Positions 12,299 through 23,750 are shown, counted from the stretch's first letter. The stretch is DNA of 64,000 bases from Allomyces macrogynus ATCC 38327 (GCA_000151295.1 GG745355.1:62001-126000), one strand, 5' to 3'. The notes: generated from the letters alone by a model not told the origin. Numbers and translations: made by a program.

Positions 12299-13890
12299 AA
12301 ATGAAATGTGACTTTGCTCGTGTTTACTGGGATGTCTCTCGAGCAGCAGCAGTTGCTCGATCGTCTTTTCCACTTGCAGCAGCATGAGTTGGGCGCTTCA
12401 GCAAAATCTCTGGTTTGCGCTTGGCCTGGTCAAACGGAGAACGCGCCGCCAGCATCAAGTTGGCCCCACGAAGCGAGGCAAACAGCGGTCGCCGATCTGA
12501 AGCTTGCTGTCAAGCTGACGTCGTTCTCTTCCAGCAAACAAACCGTCGTAACTCGCCATCACCGCCGCTATGCCTTCCGAGCATTCTTGTCTGCAAAATG
12601 CTGTAGTCATTTCCGTATTCAAAGGAGATGGAAAGCGGGCTACGTGGGGACTGTACGGATACGCCACCTACACCCTTTTGAGGTCAACACAATGCGGATC
12701 AAACGGCGCTGCTCGTTGGAGAGTCGTATCTCCAAGCCCGGGCTGGAAACTCTTCTGGCGGGAAATTGGAGAACGATTGAGTAAGAGAGTGACAGAATTG
12801 TGATGGAGACATTGGGAGACCAGCTTGTGGACAATGGGAATCGAAGACAGAACCGAACACAGCAAAGACGTGTGCCGCCTGGGATGACGAGCACCAAATG
12901 TCCAGCAGAAAACTGGTGTGCACCCACGGCACCTGAGTGGATGAGACCGAAGGATCAACTGGGATGACGAGCAGCTGGACAGAGGGATCATCCAAAGTCT
13001 GGCAAGGACTCTTCCCTGGCATCTTACCTCCTTTTAACGCTCTGTTGCTGATTTTTACTTTGCGTCTTTCGCCCTTGTTGCAGTTGCACTGAGTTTTTGT
13101 TTGAACCGGGAGCGTGCGGCGCGAGGAATGCATGTGCACACGATGGCAGCAGAAGGAGCTTCTTGGTTCTGTCAGGCCGCAGGGTGCACCGATTGTCGCT
13201 CTGAACACGAGAGCAAAGAATAGATGTTGAACAAGATCATGGTCACCGGCCAACTCCCTTGCAAAAATACCATCATTTTAGATTCTCGCCCAGTTCGCCC
13301 ATTTGAAAGTTGGTCCAGATTTGAGTTGGCTCAAAGATGAAATATGGGGGTGATTGCCATCACAGCTTAGCCTCTCATTGCCCGATAGAACTTGGAGATT
13401 TGGCAGCCCTCTTTACTTTGTCAAGACGGTACCCGCTGATTCGAGAACGCACGGGGCAGGCACAAGAACGACGAAAAAAGTGACTCAATAATGGTCGCAG
13501 CGCGGCATTACGCTGTTGGGGTGCATGAAATCTTTCGATATACAATCGTGGCCAGCATTCCATCCCAGAGCTCATGCGAAATTGGCTGTAGATCTAGTTT
13601 GCAACGACCTGCAAAACGGTGTGAATGTGCACAGCATGCACGGACCTGACTGGCGTCGTCAGGCTGGCGTCGACCGTTCCGAGACTTGGGCAGCTTGAGT
13701 GACGTGGATCTATGTGGTCACGGTTCCATCTTTTTCGCGCCGTTTCTATTTTCTCACCGCTTTAGTCATGCTCATGCCTCGGTCCAATTCTACGAGCTTC
13801 GGCCGTCGTCGTCGACAATCTTCACCACCACCACGATGACAAGCATGATGACGCTCAACTTGCCGCATCGCCCGCGGCCACGGCGATCGC
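12299..13890. other. Intergenic, no gene recognised
   Basis: About 1.6 kb with several short open frames, none with recognisable domains or coherent splicing. The right part leads into the TATA-containing promoter of the PB1-domain gene. Confidence 0.4.
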
Positions 13891-13896
13891 ACCGTC

Positions 13897-13904
13897 TATA
13901 AATT
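13897..13904 (+). promoter_or_regulatory. TATA box of PB1-domain gene
   Basis: TATAAATT lies about 120 bp upstream of the start codon at 14020, in an otherwise very GC-rich stretch. This makes it stand out as a core promoter element. Confidence 0.55.
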
Positions 13905-14019
13905 ATTGCGGCGCCGCGGCCGTTGAAGTCGCCATCATCCACTCACATCCCAGGTCGAATTGTCGAATCCCAGGTCGAATCCCAACAACATCAAGTCGCT
14001 CGCAAACTCAACGCGAATC

Positions 14020-15501
14020 ATGGCCGCGATTCTCGACACCAACAACACCAACCACACACCGCCCACTCCGACCTCATCCTCGTCCACCATGCCCGCGCCC
14101 ACGACGTTCCCCATCAAGCTGCGCGTCGGCCGCACCGTACGCCGCACCACCCTCCCCTCGACCACTACCTGGTCCGACTTGCTTGACGTCACCACCCAAC
14201 TGTTTGGCCCGACGACGCTCGACTTGCATGCCGCGCAGACCGACGGCGCCACCTACCTCGACGAGGACGGCGACCTGATCTCGCTCTCGTCTACGCACGA
14301 ACTGCAAGAGGCACTCAAGTGCGCCGACCAGTTGCGCCGCGACTTGACACTTATGCTGCCCGCCGCCGACGAGGGCATGAATGGTGCCGCGTGGGGTGTG
14401 CCTGGCGCGTCGTTTGTCGGATCGTCGAACTCGGGCAGTTCGTCGCGCGCGTCGTCGGTGATTATGGATTTGGACGGGCCGGTGCTCGAGGAGATTTGCG
14501 CCGATGAGGAAGACGTCACGGCTGCTGATAAGGTGTCGGTCGACGCGGTCGTCACCGAGGATGTCCCCGCTGCTGCGCCGGTCGACGAGCCCGCAACGGC
14601 GGTGGAGATGCCCAAGGTCGATGATTCAGTGCCCACGACCGAGGATTCCCAGCCGCTCGTGGACCCCGCGCAGGTGCCGCTCTCTACCGACACCGACGAC
14701 GAGACTGTTACCGATGTGCCGCAGCCGATCGCGCACGAGCCGACGCGCAGCGAAGATGTGGAGATGCGCGATGCCATGGATGGTGACGACGCTGTGCTCG
14801 AGGCCGCCATGACCGCGCTCAACAACGACGAGGAACCGGCTCAGCCTGCTCCAGCGGCCAAGGACCAGCCGATTCGCAACCCCGCCGCTGTGATCCCCAA
14901 CGCGCCGTTGACCCCGTCTCCCTGCTACGAGCCGTCGTCGACCACTGAATGCTCTGCCCCGCGCGCGACGCTAACTCTCGGCGACCTACTCTCGGAATTG
15001 TTTGACATGCCGGCCCTCGACCAAAAAGAGCGCGACCAACAACGCGCAGCTGCCGCGCAACGGCAAGCTCAGCTTGAGGCCGAACGCCGTCACCGCGCTG
15101 CCCTTCTTGACGCTGAACGCCGTCGCCGTGCCGCGATCCTCGATGCTGAGCACCGCCGCCGCGCTACGGTCATGGAGGCCAAGCGGAAACACCGTCTGCA
15201 CCTGCAGCAACTGAGCGCGCATCAGGCTGCTGCGCTCGAGCGCCAACGGCAACAACAGGCGTATGCGCGCGCGATTGCTCTGCAACGTCAGCGCGAGTAT
15301 GTGCGCGAAATGGCAATTCGCAGTCAGCAGGAGATGGCGGCGCGACACCAGGCGGGGCTGGCACGAGCCGTGCGCGAGTATGAGCGCGCGATGGCCGAAG
15401 TGCCGATGATGATGATGAGTGGAGGGTGCCCGTTCGTGCCACGGCCGAGTCGGGTCGCAATGCCGCCAATGGCGGGACCGTTGATGATGATGTTTTGCTG
15501 A
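14020..15501 (+). CDS. PB1-domain protein with hendecad coiled-coil repeats
   Basis: Single exon, 493 residues. The start chosen is the ATG that follows the TATA box and 5' leader (MAAILDTNN). An earlier in-frame ATG at 13960 is possible. Residues about 30-111 form a PB1 domain: a basic cluster FPIKLRVGRTVRR precedes the acidic OPCA-type motif YLDEDGDLISLSSTHEL. PB1 domains pair basic and acidic faces in scaffold and autophagy proteins such as p62, NBR1 and Bem1/Cdc24. The middle is acidic and low complexity. Residues about 354-397 are four 11-residue repeats of the type AERRHRAALLD, predicted to form a long charged helix, followed by a Gln/Arg-rich helix and a Met/Pro-rich tail. No ZZ, UBA or kinase domain was seen, so this is a scaffold of unknown partners. 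A decayed duplicate follows at 15990. Confidence 0.75.
   Translation: MAAILDTNNTNHTPPTPTSSSSTMPAPTTFPIKLRVGRTVRRTTLPSTTTWSDLLDVTTQLFGPTTLDLHAAQTDGATYLDEDGDLISLSSTHELQEALKCADQLRRDLTLMLPAADEGMNGAAWGVPGASFVGSSNSGSSSRASSVIMDLDGPVLEEICADEEDVTAADKVSVDAVVTEDVPAAAPVDEPATAVEMPKVDDSVPTTEDSQPLVDPAQVPLSTDTDDETVTDVPQPIAHEPTRSEDVEMRDAMDGDDAVLEAAMTALNNDEEPAQPAPAAKDQPIRNPAAVIPNAPLTPSPCYEPSSTTECSAPRATLTLGDLLSELFDMPALDQKERDQQRAAAAQRQAQLEAERRHRAALLDAERRRRAAILDAEHRRRATVMEAKRKHRLHLQQLSAHQAAALERQRQQQAYARAIALQRQREYVREMAIRSQQEMAARHQAGLARAVREYERAMAEVPMMMMSGGCPFVPRPSRVAMPPMAGPLMMMFC
15079..15210 (+). repeat. Four tandem 33-nt repeats encoding hendecads
   Basis: Units begin at 15079, 15112, 15145 and 15178, each opening with a GCC/GCT codon for alanine. 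Each encodes an 11-residue unit of the form A-[EK]-x-[RK]-[RH]-x-x-x-hydrophobic pair. The period suits a hendecad coiled coil. The decayed copy near 16650-16790 retains comparable units. Confidence 0.75.
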
Positions 15502-15989
15502 AATGGTTTGTTGTGATCGTTCTGCATTTGTTGAGGCTTGAGAATGCATAAGAAAACCGTTCTTTGTACATTTTCATGTCACAGCTTCGCGAGCAAACGT
15601 TTACATCCCATTCTCGCGGATCCTTACTGACCACGTCCTCACGACCGGTGAACACCAGCATGTCTGAAACAATTCACATCCAATCTCACTGAGCTTCGTT
15701 GAGCCACTGACTTTCATCGCGCATGCTGCTCACGTAAATCGAACATCCTATGTTTTTGTCGGCTGCACTGGCCAGTTGCCCAGGTCAATGTGTTGACTGA
15801 TTCGACTGGTTCCACCTCACACCGCTGTGCCGCAGACTCGAGTAGGGGCTCGTGGAATGACTCATAAACCAGAAACACTTTGATTTGGGCAATGGCGATG
15901 GCGGCATGACGGCCATTCATGATTGTGACGGGTAGGCTGTTCTGTAGAGCCTCATATGAGGGCGAATTGTCGAGTCGCGCACTTGGTGG

Positions 15990-17060
15990 ACTGAATGGCC
16001 CTGCGTGGGGTGTGCCTGGTGCGTCGTTTGTCGCGTCTTTTAGCTCGGGGAGTTCGTCGCGCGCGTCGTTAGTGATTATGGATTTGGACGGGCCGGTGCT
16101 GCGCCGATGAGGAAGACGTCACGGCTGCTGAGAAAGTCGTGACCGAGGATGTCCCCACTGCTGCCCCGGTCGACGAGCCCGCCGCGAGGACGGAAACGGT
16201 GGAGACGCCCAAGGCCGGCGAGTTGGGGCCCGTCGTCGACGACGCGCCGCTTGTGGACCCCGCGCAGGTGCCGCTCCCGGCCGACGCCGACGACGAGGCC
16301 GTTGACACCCTCCCGTCGCTGATCACGCTCGACGAGACGCATATGGACGTGGATGTTTCGTGCGACGACGCCAAAGATGGCGACGACGCCGTCTTGAGGC
16401 CGCGCTCGACGACAAGGACCCGGCTCAGCCTGCTCTGCGGCCAAGGACCAACCAAATCGCATCCCCGTTACAGTAAACCCCGGAACGCCCTCGTCCACTC
16501 CGACCTGCTGTGCGCCGCCGCCGTCGACCACTGACTGCACTGCGCCGCGCGCGCCGCTCACTCTTGGTGACCTGCTCTCGGAACTGTTTTGCATGTCGGT
16601 CCTCGACCAACAAGACCAGCAATGTGCTGCTGCCGCTGTCGCAGCACAACGTCAAGCTGCTCTGGAGGCTGAGCGTCGTCGCCAGCAAGCTCTTCTCGAA
16701 GCCGAGCACCGTCGCCGCGCTGCTGCTCTTGAAACTGAGCGTCGTCACCGCATCGCCGAGCTCGAAGCCCAGCGTCAACACCGCCTCCACCTGCAGCAAT
16801 TGCGCGCGCAGCAAGTCGCTCTCGAGCGGCAGAGCAGCAGGCGTATGCTCGCGCGATCGCATCGCAACGGCAGCCCGAGTACGAGCGCAAAATGGTGCGC
16901 CCTCAGCAGGAAAGTTCCGCGCGGCACCAAGCGGCGATGGCGCGTGTGAAGCGTGAGTTTGAGCGCGCCATGGCTGAGGAGGTCACAGTGTCGATGATGC
17001 CGCGAGGGTTTGCGTCGTGTCCGTTCGTGGTCTCACAGCCGAATCGCGCCACGATGGTAC
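15990..17060 (+). pseudogene. Truncated, frameshifted copy of the PB1-protein gene
   Basis: From about 15993 the sequence closely matches the PB1 gene from 14380 onward (AWGVPGASFV, SSSRAS, MDLDGPVL), but the PB1 domain is absent. An 11-nt deletion just after the VL codons near 16099 shifts the frame relative to 14488-14498. A further one-base loss occurs near 16392. The acidic middle part and the hendecad region (LEAERRRQQALLEAEHRRR) survive in separate frames up to about 17030. It then runs into an LRR-type fragment. This is a duplication remnant, not an independent gene. Confidence 0.8.
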
Positions 17061-17754
17061 CAGTGACCTCACGTTCACGCGGTCAAATTCATGTCTGCAA
17101 TGGCTCATGATGGCAGACATCCCGCGCCTGCAACGCACCGCGTTTGTATTTGGGGCCTTGCCCGACACTGATTGCGTTCATGGCCCTCCCATGGCGTGGC
17201 CAGAGATGGTGGACTTGAGCTTTGCTGTGCACTCAGGCTCACGCATGTTACTCAGTGGTGCTGCTTTTGACATGATGCTGCGGCTCTGGCGGTTGAAACT
17301 TCCGGATACCACAGTCGAGTGGATCAATCACGTCCCACTGCTGAAATCTGTCCTCGACCTCACGGCGGATCCGACGACGATTTCCGCATTCCCAGCTGAT
17401 GCGCTGCCACAGTTGACGACGCTGGATGTTCCCTCATTTTTTGAAGAGGTAATGACGGTTCCATCAATTTCGCTCTCCAATGTTCAAAACCTGCACGTCG
17501 CCTTTGCAACATTGCCCCTTCTCTCGCTCATGTCGCGGCTCCCGCGTCTCAAGCGTGTTGATACTCCCGTGGTTGTCGAGCCCAATGATGTGCTCGATGC
17601 CGAGAATCACGACGACTGCCGCGCGCTTTGGGAAAAGGTGTCTGGATTTGATTGCGATCCGGGTTTTACGCTGTCAAATTTGGTGCGCATGCGTTTTGTG
17701 CACGTCGTTGACGTTGATTATGCAATGCAACGAAGTGACGAGTTGGCCAAGTAG
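17061..17754 (+). pseudogene. C-terminal fragment of an F-box/LRR-family protein
   Basis: One open frame continues to 17754 and encodes about 230 residues of irregular leucine-rich repeats (ALPQLTTLDVPSF, LSNVQNLHVAFATLPLLSLM). The style matches the intact minus-strand F-box/LRR gene directly downstream (ALPQLNSLTFLDD there). There is no N-terminal F-box here. The upstream part of the frame is derived from the PB1 pseudogene, so the fragment appears to have been joined to that remnant by rearrangement. It could in principle be expressed as a chimaera, but no promoter was seen. Confidence 0.5.
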
Positions 17755-17924
17755 GTTTGCGCCTCCAACGACGAGGACAACGAATCAGAGGCCGGGAGTG
17801 AAAGCGATGATGACGCTGGCCTTTGCGTCGCGATATTCGAGGTCCTGGTCACAGCCTAGCTTGTGGAGGGGACATCATGTACCCAAAACAAACTCCACAT
17901 TGGACATCCAATGCATACGCCAAT

Positions 17925-20114
17925 TTAGCCAACCACAACCACTTGAGCCTGCACGTTCTCCATCTTGTTCAACTCCTCGCGCAACTCGCCGGGTACGTGC
18001 GGCTGCTTGATACACACCAACCCGTGCACCTGCACGTTGACTATCAGGTTGGGACACTCCGTTTCAGGGACAGGCAGGGGCGCCGCTGCTAGCCACTCCA
18101 GAACGTCGAGAATGCGGCCCACCACATCTTCTTCATCTCCACAGTGCTTGATGTGCACCACCACCGAGTCGGTCAAGCGCGTGTCGAGGTCGAGCTCCGG
18201 CAAACAGTCCCATAACATCGTACCGCGGTACTCGAGATCAAGTATGGGGGTTGGCTCTGGCGACACTGCTGAGGCTTGGAGCCCCGAGAACCACGCGAGT
18301 CGGGTCAAGTGCGCAAGCAGCGTCAGCGACACAAATGGTGATGTCAATGTCTGGAGCTTGGGCATCAGAGGTGGGAGAGACATGTGCACCATGTCTTCGT
18401 CATCAAGGAACGTCAGCGAGTTCAGCTGCGGGAGCGCCGTGGAGTGAAGGATAGCAAGCGCACGATAATCAATTACCAGATTCGTCACGTTCATGAGATG
18501 GGGTGCACGGTCCTGGGCCCAACGAGTACGGCAATTAATTGCGAGATTTGTGAGCTCAGGAAGAGAATCGAGGGAATCGCCGCACACTGCCGCAACGCCC
18601 TCCTCGTGCCAACTGTCAATTTTGAGCGATTCGAGAGCCATCCACTGTGGGACCAGAATAATTGTGTGCTCATTGATCGAAGAGAAATGGAGCATTGCCT
18701 CTGCGAGTCGTGGCGCGTGAATTCGGTGAATCCAAACAGGCAGACCCAGCTCATCGCTGTCAAATCGGCCAATTAGGGTCAACTTCTTGAGCACAGGGAA
18801 GTAGATCAAGGCAGGCTTCTCCGAGAGTAAAAGAGGCTGCATGAACGAGCACTGCATGAGCTCCAAACAGGTCAAGTTTGAAGCCGGTCCAGCCCAATCA
18901 ACGAGATGAGTGAGCATCACAGCAATCTTTAGCATCTGGATATCGCGGACAAATGGGATGCATGGAAGTGCTGGGAGTGCCTTGGGGGGCAATCGAATGC
19001 AATAATCCGAAACATCGAGCGACCGCAAAGATGGGAACGGATGGTTGGCCGAGTCTGAGCCATTGGCAGCATCTGCTGATATCAAGGTAACAAGAAATCG
19101 AAGAACCACTTGCGGAATGGCCAAGGTATGCAGCTTTGTAAAGACGACTGGCGTTGGAAGCGCGTCTGTTTGATATTCCTCTGTTGTCAGGGATACGCAA
19201 TGGACCCAAAGAATGTGGAGCGTTGGGCCCAGTCGACAAAGTGCTGACACGAGTGCCGGGGGGACCTTGCCAACACGAATATGGAGCGTCATGAGCTGCG
19301 GCATGATCGGAAGCACGCGAATCTCGCTCAGATTGTTGAGCACCTCAGGTTCTTCGGTTTCGCCGTGAATGTCGGCAGGCGACATCGACAGATTGAGGTC
19401 ATGGAGACACGGAAAGTTCAACGGCTGCTCAAATGCGCTGTCCCAACCCCCATTGATGTTAACGGACAGCGTCTCCAATTTTGGCGCCAGCGCTTCAAGT
19501 GCAGCCCGATGCAAAGTCATGTCGAGTCCAATTTCGAGCGTCAAGTGGCGAATATGCGGGAGCTCGGCTGCAACACGCGCGGTAATGGCAGGAAGTAGAT
19601 GGGTGCACTGCTCTCTCCAAGATGCACGGTCATCTGCGGAATCGCCAGCAGCATTCACATTGCGAACACAAACAGACCCAACTTGGTTCGGTGGAACACG
19701 AAAGCAGGGACCAGGGCGTCCCGGACGCAGGCGCACCCAGGCAGGCCAGATCGACGTGGGAATGTGATTGGAGAGAATCAACCGCGGATGTGTCGCGTGG
19801 CGCCGGTTGTAGGGCGCCAGTTGTGGATCCCGAATCACGTCAAGGTCGATATGCCAACGTAGCACGGCATCGACCACGTCCTGCAGAGCGCGACAGGAGC
19901 GACGCATTGCGATAAGGTCATGTCCACCCGCAGATCGAAGCGACACGGCGTTGGTCCACAGTTGTCCATAACCAGCAGGCTCGGTCGTCATGACGAACCG
20001 CGCGACATGTTGCAATAGTTCGGGTGGAAGATCAAGAAAGTGCAGGATGGCAACGTCCTGCTGGTGTGGGAAAATGGTGGCAGCCATCGAAGCAACCGGA
20101 TGGAGTGCCTGCAT
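17925..20114 (-). CDS. F-box-like/LRR protein
   Basis: Intronless frame giving about 729 residues from the Met at 20114 (MQALHPVAS). An upstream in-frame Met at 20234 would add 40 residues of low complexity and is less likely. Residues about 20-80 resemble an F-box: LHFLDLPPELLQHVARFV, then a helix with MRRSCRALQDVVD. The rest is a long series of irregular leucine-rich repeats (LPHIRHLTLEIGL, FPSLRSLDVSDY, FPVLKKLTLIGRF, LPQLNSLTFLDD). Such proteins are usually substrate receptors of SCF ubiquitin ligases: the F-box binds Skp1 and the LRRs bind the target. The target is unknown. Related remnants occur nearby, so this may be the surviving member of a local family. It lies about 100 bp from the truncated end of a Helitron. 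Confidence 0.7.
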   Translation of the reverse strand: MQALHPVASMAATIFPHQQDVAILHFLDLPPELLQHVARFVMTTEPAGYGQLWTNAVSLRSAGGHDLIAMRRSCRALQDVVDAVLRWHIDLDVIRDPQLAPYNRRHATHPRLILSNHIPTSIWPAWVRLRPGRPGPCFRVPPNQVGSVCVRNVNAAGDSADDRASWREQCTHLLPAITARVAAELPHIRHLTLEIGLDMTLHRAALEALAPKLETLSVNINGGWDSAFEQPLNFPCLHDLNLSMSPADIHGETEEPEVLNNLSEIRVLPIMPQLMTLHIRVGKVPPALVSALCRLGPTLHILWVHCVSLTTEEYQTDALPTPVVFTKLHTLAIPQVVLRFLVTLISADAANGSDSANHPFPSLRSLDVSDYCIRLPPKALPALPCIPFVRDIQMLKIAVMLTHLVDWAGPASNLTCLELMQCSFMQPLLLSEKPALIYFPVLKKLTLIGRFDSDELGLPVWIHRIHAPRLAEAMLHFSSINEHTIILVPQWMALESLKIDSWHEEGVAAVCGDSLDSLPELTNLAINCRTRWAQDRAPHLMNVTNLVIDYRALAILHSTALPQLNSLTFLDDEDMVHMSLPPLMPKLQTLTSPFVSLTLLAHLTRLAWFSGLQASAVSPEPTPILDLEYRGTMLWDCLPELDLDTRLTDSVVVHIKHCGDEEDVVGRILDVLEWLAAAPLPVPETECPNLIVNVQVHGLVCIKQPHVPGELREELNKMENVQAQVVVVG

Positions 20115-20337
20115 GGCAAGGAATGCTGGGTCGGTCAATGGAGAGGAAAATGAAATTGGAGTCGACTTCGTGCAAGTAGTGGTGCTGGAACTGCGAATGG
20201 GGCACTTGGCAGCGTCGCAACTCGCAATTGGCACGCCGTCTGGTCAAGATTGTGTCGTCGGTTGCTGTTTGCAGCACGTGGTGCAACGTGACGTGAAGGA
20301 AGCTTGCATGGTCCAACTGCCCAGCGTCACGCATATT

Positions 20338-22960
20338 TTAGGTCAGATGCAATGTCTGGACATGCAGCCACATTGTTGAGCACTTGAGACATACAGCAAC
20401 AGTGTCGCTTGGTGTTCCACCACGCACAACAGGCAAAATTTGCCGAAAATCACCACCAAGTACAACAACCTTGCCACCAAATGGAATGTCAGGCTTGTCC
20501 AACACATCACACAGCAGACGGTCAACAGCTTCAAGTGCATGGCAGTGAGCCATGGAACATTCATCCCACACAATGAGCTGGGCTTCATGCAAAACTGCTG
20601 CTTGATTGGACTGTTTGTTCATGTTGCATGTCGAGTTTCCATTAAGCATGAGCAGAAGCTTGAAAGTGGAATGTGCAGTCCATCCAGGAAGAAGCGTTGC
20701 AGCAATACTTGATGATGCAGCAGCAAGAGCAACAGCTTGGACAAATTGACCGTACAAAAAAGTCTTGCCTGTTCCACCTGGACCATCCAGGTACAACAGC
20801 CCACCATTGTGGTGCACACAGCATCCATGACCGTGTCAAATGTGCGCTGTTGGTCATTGTTGAATCAAAGGCCTTGGACAAAATCGAGCAACTGCCAATG
20901 GTCACAGGCTTGCTCATGCGCAAGAAGTTGGTTTACAGCAGCGTTCATGCGCTGGCAAAAGGCATCCGAGATTTGTGGGAGCGATGGGAAGTCGGACACA
21001 GTTTTGCCATGCATGAGAAGCATTTGCACAATGTCCCAGAGCGCATTCTCGTCAAAACGCATCCATTCCCCTTCAACTGGATCTGGTCGTGGCACTCCAG
21101 CAGCATGAACAAAGTTGTCAGGCATAAACACGCGAAACTGGCTCCAGAGCGCAGCTAGGTTGGCAAGCACGGAAAGAGCAGAAGTGATGCAAACAGGCTG
21201 CGCAACTGAGGAGACGTTTGGAACGTTGCAGCATCATTGATTACATCAATGTACTCACGGTCATCAAGCAAACCATGTGCTTGGCAAGCGTCCTGGAATG
21301 CCAGGTGCACAATGCCCCAGAAGGAACAAACATCAGCAAAACCTTGTGCACCACGGACATGATTGAGCAACAAACGAAGGTAAAACACTTTGCCAGCATT
21401 TGGTGGGACAAAACACATGCGCCCAACTGCCACACAGTTCCGAATGCAATGCTTCCACTTCTTGCTTTCCTGGATCCCAGTGTAATGTTCTGGTATTTCG
21501 AGATAAGTAAGTGTATGCACATCAGGGTCAGTTTGATTCAACTCAAAACATGCCATGAGCGATGACTTGGCGCCAGCAGCTTGGTTGCGCGCTTGGGCAT
21601 TGTTCTGGCCCTCATTCAACACAACAAAGTGCTGGTTCTCAAGGTGGACAGCGAGCCGCTCCACAAAAAGAATGACTGCGGCCATGCATTTCGTATTCAA
21701 GAAGTCGCCAGGCCGATTCCATGGAGCAGTCTGGTACTGGGTGATCTCATTGATGGGTGCTTGCACATTTGCTGGTCCTGCACCGCCAGCTACTTGCCCT
21801 GCTGCAGGAGCGTTGCCATTGACCTGTTGAAGTCCAACATGGGCATAATCAGCGCCTTTGGTGATGTACTTGTAAATATACTTGTGTGCAGTCGTGGATC
21901 CAACAACATCGACATTGATGTGAGCATTGTAACGGAGAAGCAAGTATGGGTTATAGAGAACAATGTGCTGGTTGGTCACTTGCACTGCATTGCGCTTCAC
22001 AAAGACTTGGCCATTGTCAGGCAGAGCATACTGGGGTGATGTCTGGACAGGCATGGTTGTGGCCTCAAGAAACGGGCGCGGGTACTTTTTGGAACTCTTG
22101 GATGGGTCCAATTCATCACCACCACATTTTTTCACAACACTCGTGCATCATGTGGCGCGTCACAATATCAGCAAGCACATGCTCTTCAGGGTCACTTGGG
22201 AGGCGGGCAGAAACAATTCAGCCAACATCAGCAGCAGATACTGGTTTGGCGCCAGGTTCCAAAGCAACAAAAATACGTGCATGCGGCAAGCCCCTCTTTT
22301 GGAACTCCACGGTATAGATACACGATGCCATGGGACCAAAGATGTGATGCTTCGAAATGTCTTTGAGCAGTTCATGCAATTTGGTGTGGAAAACCCGGCA
22401 CTCAACAATTGGATCACATGATGCAACTCCTTTTGGCCCCAAGTGACACTTGATTTCTGGCCAAGAAGCATTGTAAGTGAACGTCACAAAAATGTCTGGT
22501 TTCCCAAATCAGCGAGCAATTGCCATGGCATCTTGATACTGCTGGACCATGTGCCGTGGACCACCTGTAAAACTGGACGGCAAAATCATACGCTGGCCAA
22601 TTTGCTGCACGTCAACATCACCTTGATCCAGAGCGTCAACATTTCCCTGAAACAGATTGGCATGCAACTTGCGCTGGTTCTTGAAGAAAAAGCTGAGTCG
22701 CGATTGCTCCTCTGCAGTCCACAAATCGACAATGAATTGCAAGTGAAGATGGCCGCCCCACTGCACATCGGTTTGCCTCGGTGGAGAAACAGCACGTACG
22801 TACGCGATTAATTTATGACGCTCGTCCGCGAAAATGATGATGGCTCAGAAAACAACATGCCTCTTGAACAGCTGGTAAATACAGAATTCACGCAGCGAAA
22901 TGTACTTCCTCTTGTTTGCGTTTTGTGCGTATGGCATTTTCTGGCGCCACCACCTATCTC
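20338..22960 (-). mobile_element. Decayed Helitron: Rep plus Pif1-type helicase coding region
   Basis: Minus-strand pieces follow Helitron order. First come the Rep-proximal segments with RMILPSSFTGGPRHMVQQYQ and YQDAMAI (22766-22509). Next is FTYNASWPEIKCHLGP and EFQKRGLPHAR, the HUH region (22487-22218). A long segment contains KYIYKYITKGADY, the Rep tyrosine motif, and the NEITQYQ block (22135-21155). A linker lies at 21170-20865, and the helicase at 20817-20338 has GPGGTGKTFLYG, WDECSM and GGDFRQILPV. Frameshifts separate the pieces. The HUH motif reads HAR instead of HAH, and helicase motifs IV-VI are missing. Helitrons move by rolling-circle replication; this copy cannot be autonomous. 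No 5' TC or 3' hairpin-CTRR terminus was identified. Confidence 0.85.
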
Positions 22961-23380
22961 CATGTGGGAGCAAGACTGGGTATAACAACCCAGGCCACAA
23001 TATCAGCTGGTTGAGCAACAAACAGCGGCATCTCCACATCAACCATGGGCAAGTCAACCATGGGCAAATCAAGTATTGGCACATTGGCCATCATGATAAT
23101 TTCGTGTGCTGGCACACCAGCTCTGAGCAAGTTTAGCACATCTGGCAAATCAGCCATCTCAATGTCCTGGCCAATCACTGCTTGTGGTGGAGGTGGAATC
23201 TGCATGGGCGCGTGCACAGCAGCAGAATGTGCTGCGCCAAATGCAAGTGGCGGATCAGGCATGTCAAGAGTCGAGAGTACAACTTGGAGAGGAGCAACTT
23301 TTTGGAGAGCAAATGCAACTACCTTCTTGGATATTCGTGACCAATTGGCCCCAGTGGAAAAGAATCGGTCAGGGTGCAAA

Positions 23381-23383
<3 letters not shown>

Positions 23384-23418
<35 letters not shown>
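23384..23418. repeat. (GA)n microsatellite
   Basis: About 17 GA dinucleotides in a row, just outside the Helitron-derived coding region. A simple repeat that could slip. Confidence 0.95.
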
Positions 23419-23421
<3 letters not shown>

Positions 23422-23750
23422 CAGGCGCTGGAAGTGAGTGTGAGTGTGACTGTGGAATGTTGACGTGGAAGGTGATTCACAATTAATCTCTTTTCCTCGG
23501 ATAGAACAGCAAGCACGTCGAGGTTCGGGTGAGAATTATGCTACCAAGTACGTACGGTCCGATAAGATTTCCAGCCATCGCTGTCATTGCAAAGGGATTA
23601 CCGCTGTCCAGTTTTGCACTTTCTCCAACGCTCTTGCAGTCTCCAAGGCTTTTTGCTTCCACGTGCCTGTCCCAGCACACAATCGTGCTGAATGGTTCCT
23701 TGGAAGATTGCCAGTACTATTGGTGGCGAAAATCGCGACTCTCAACACTT

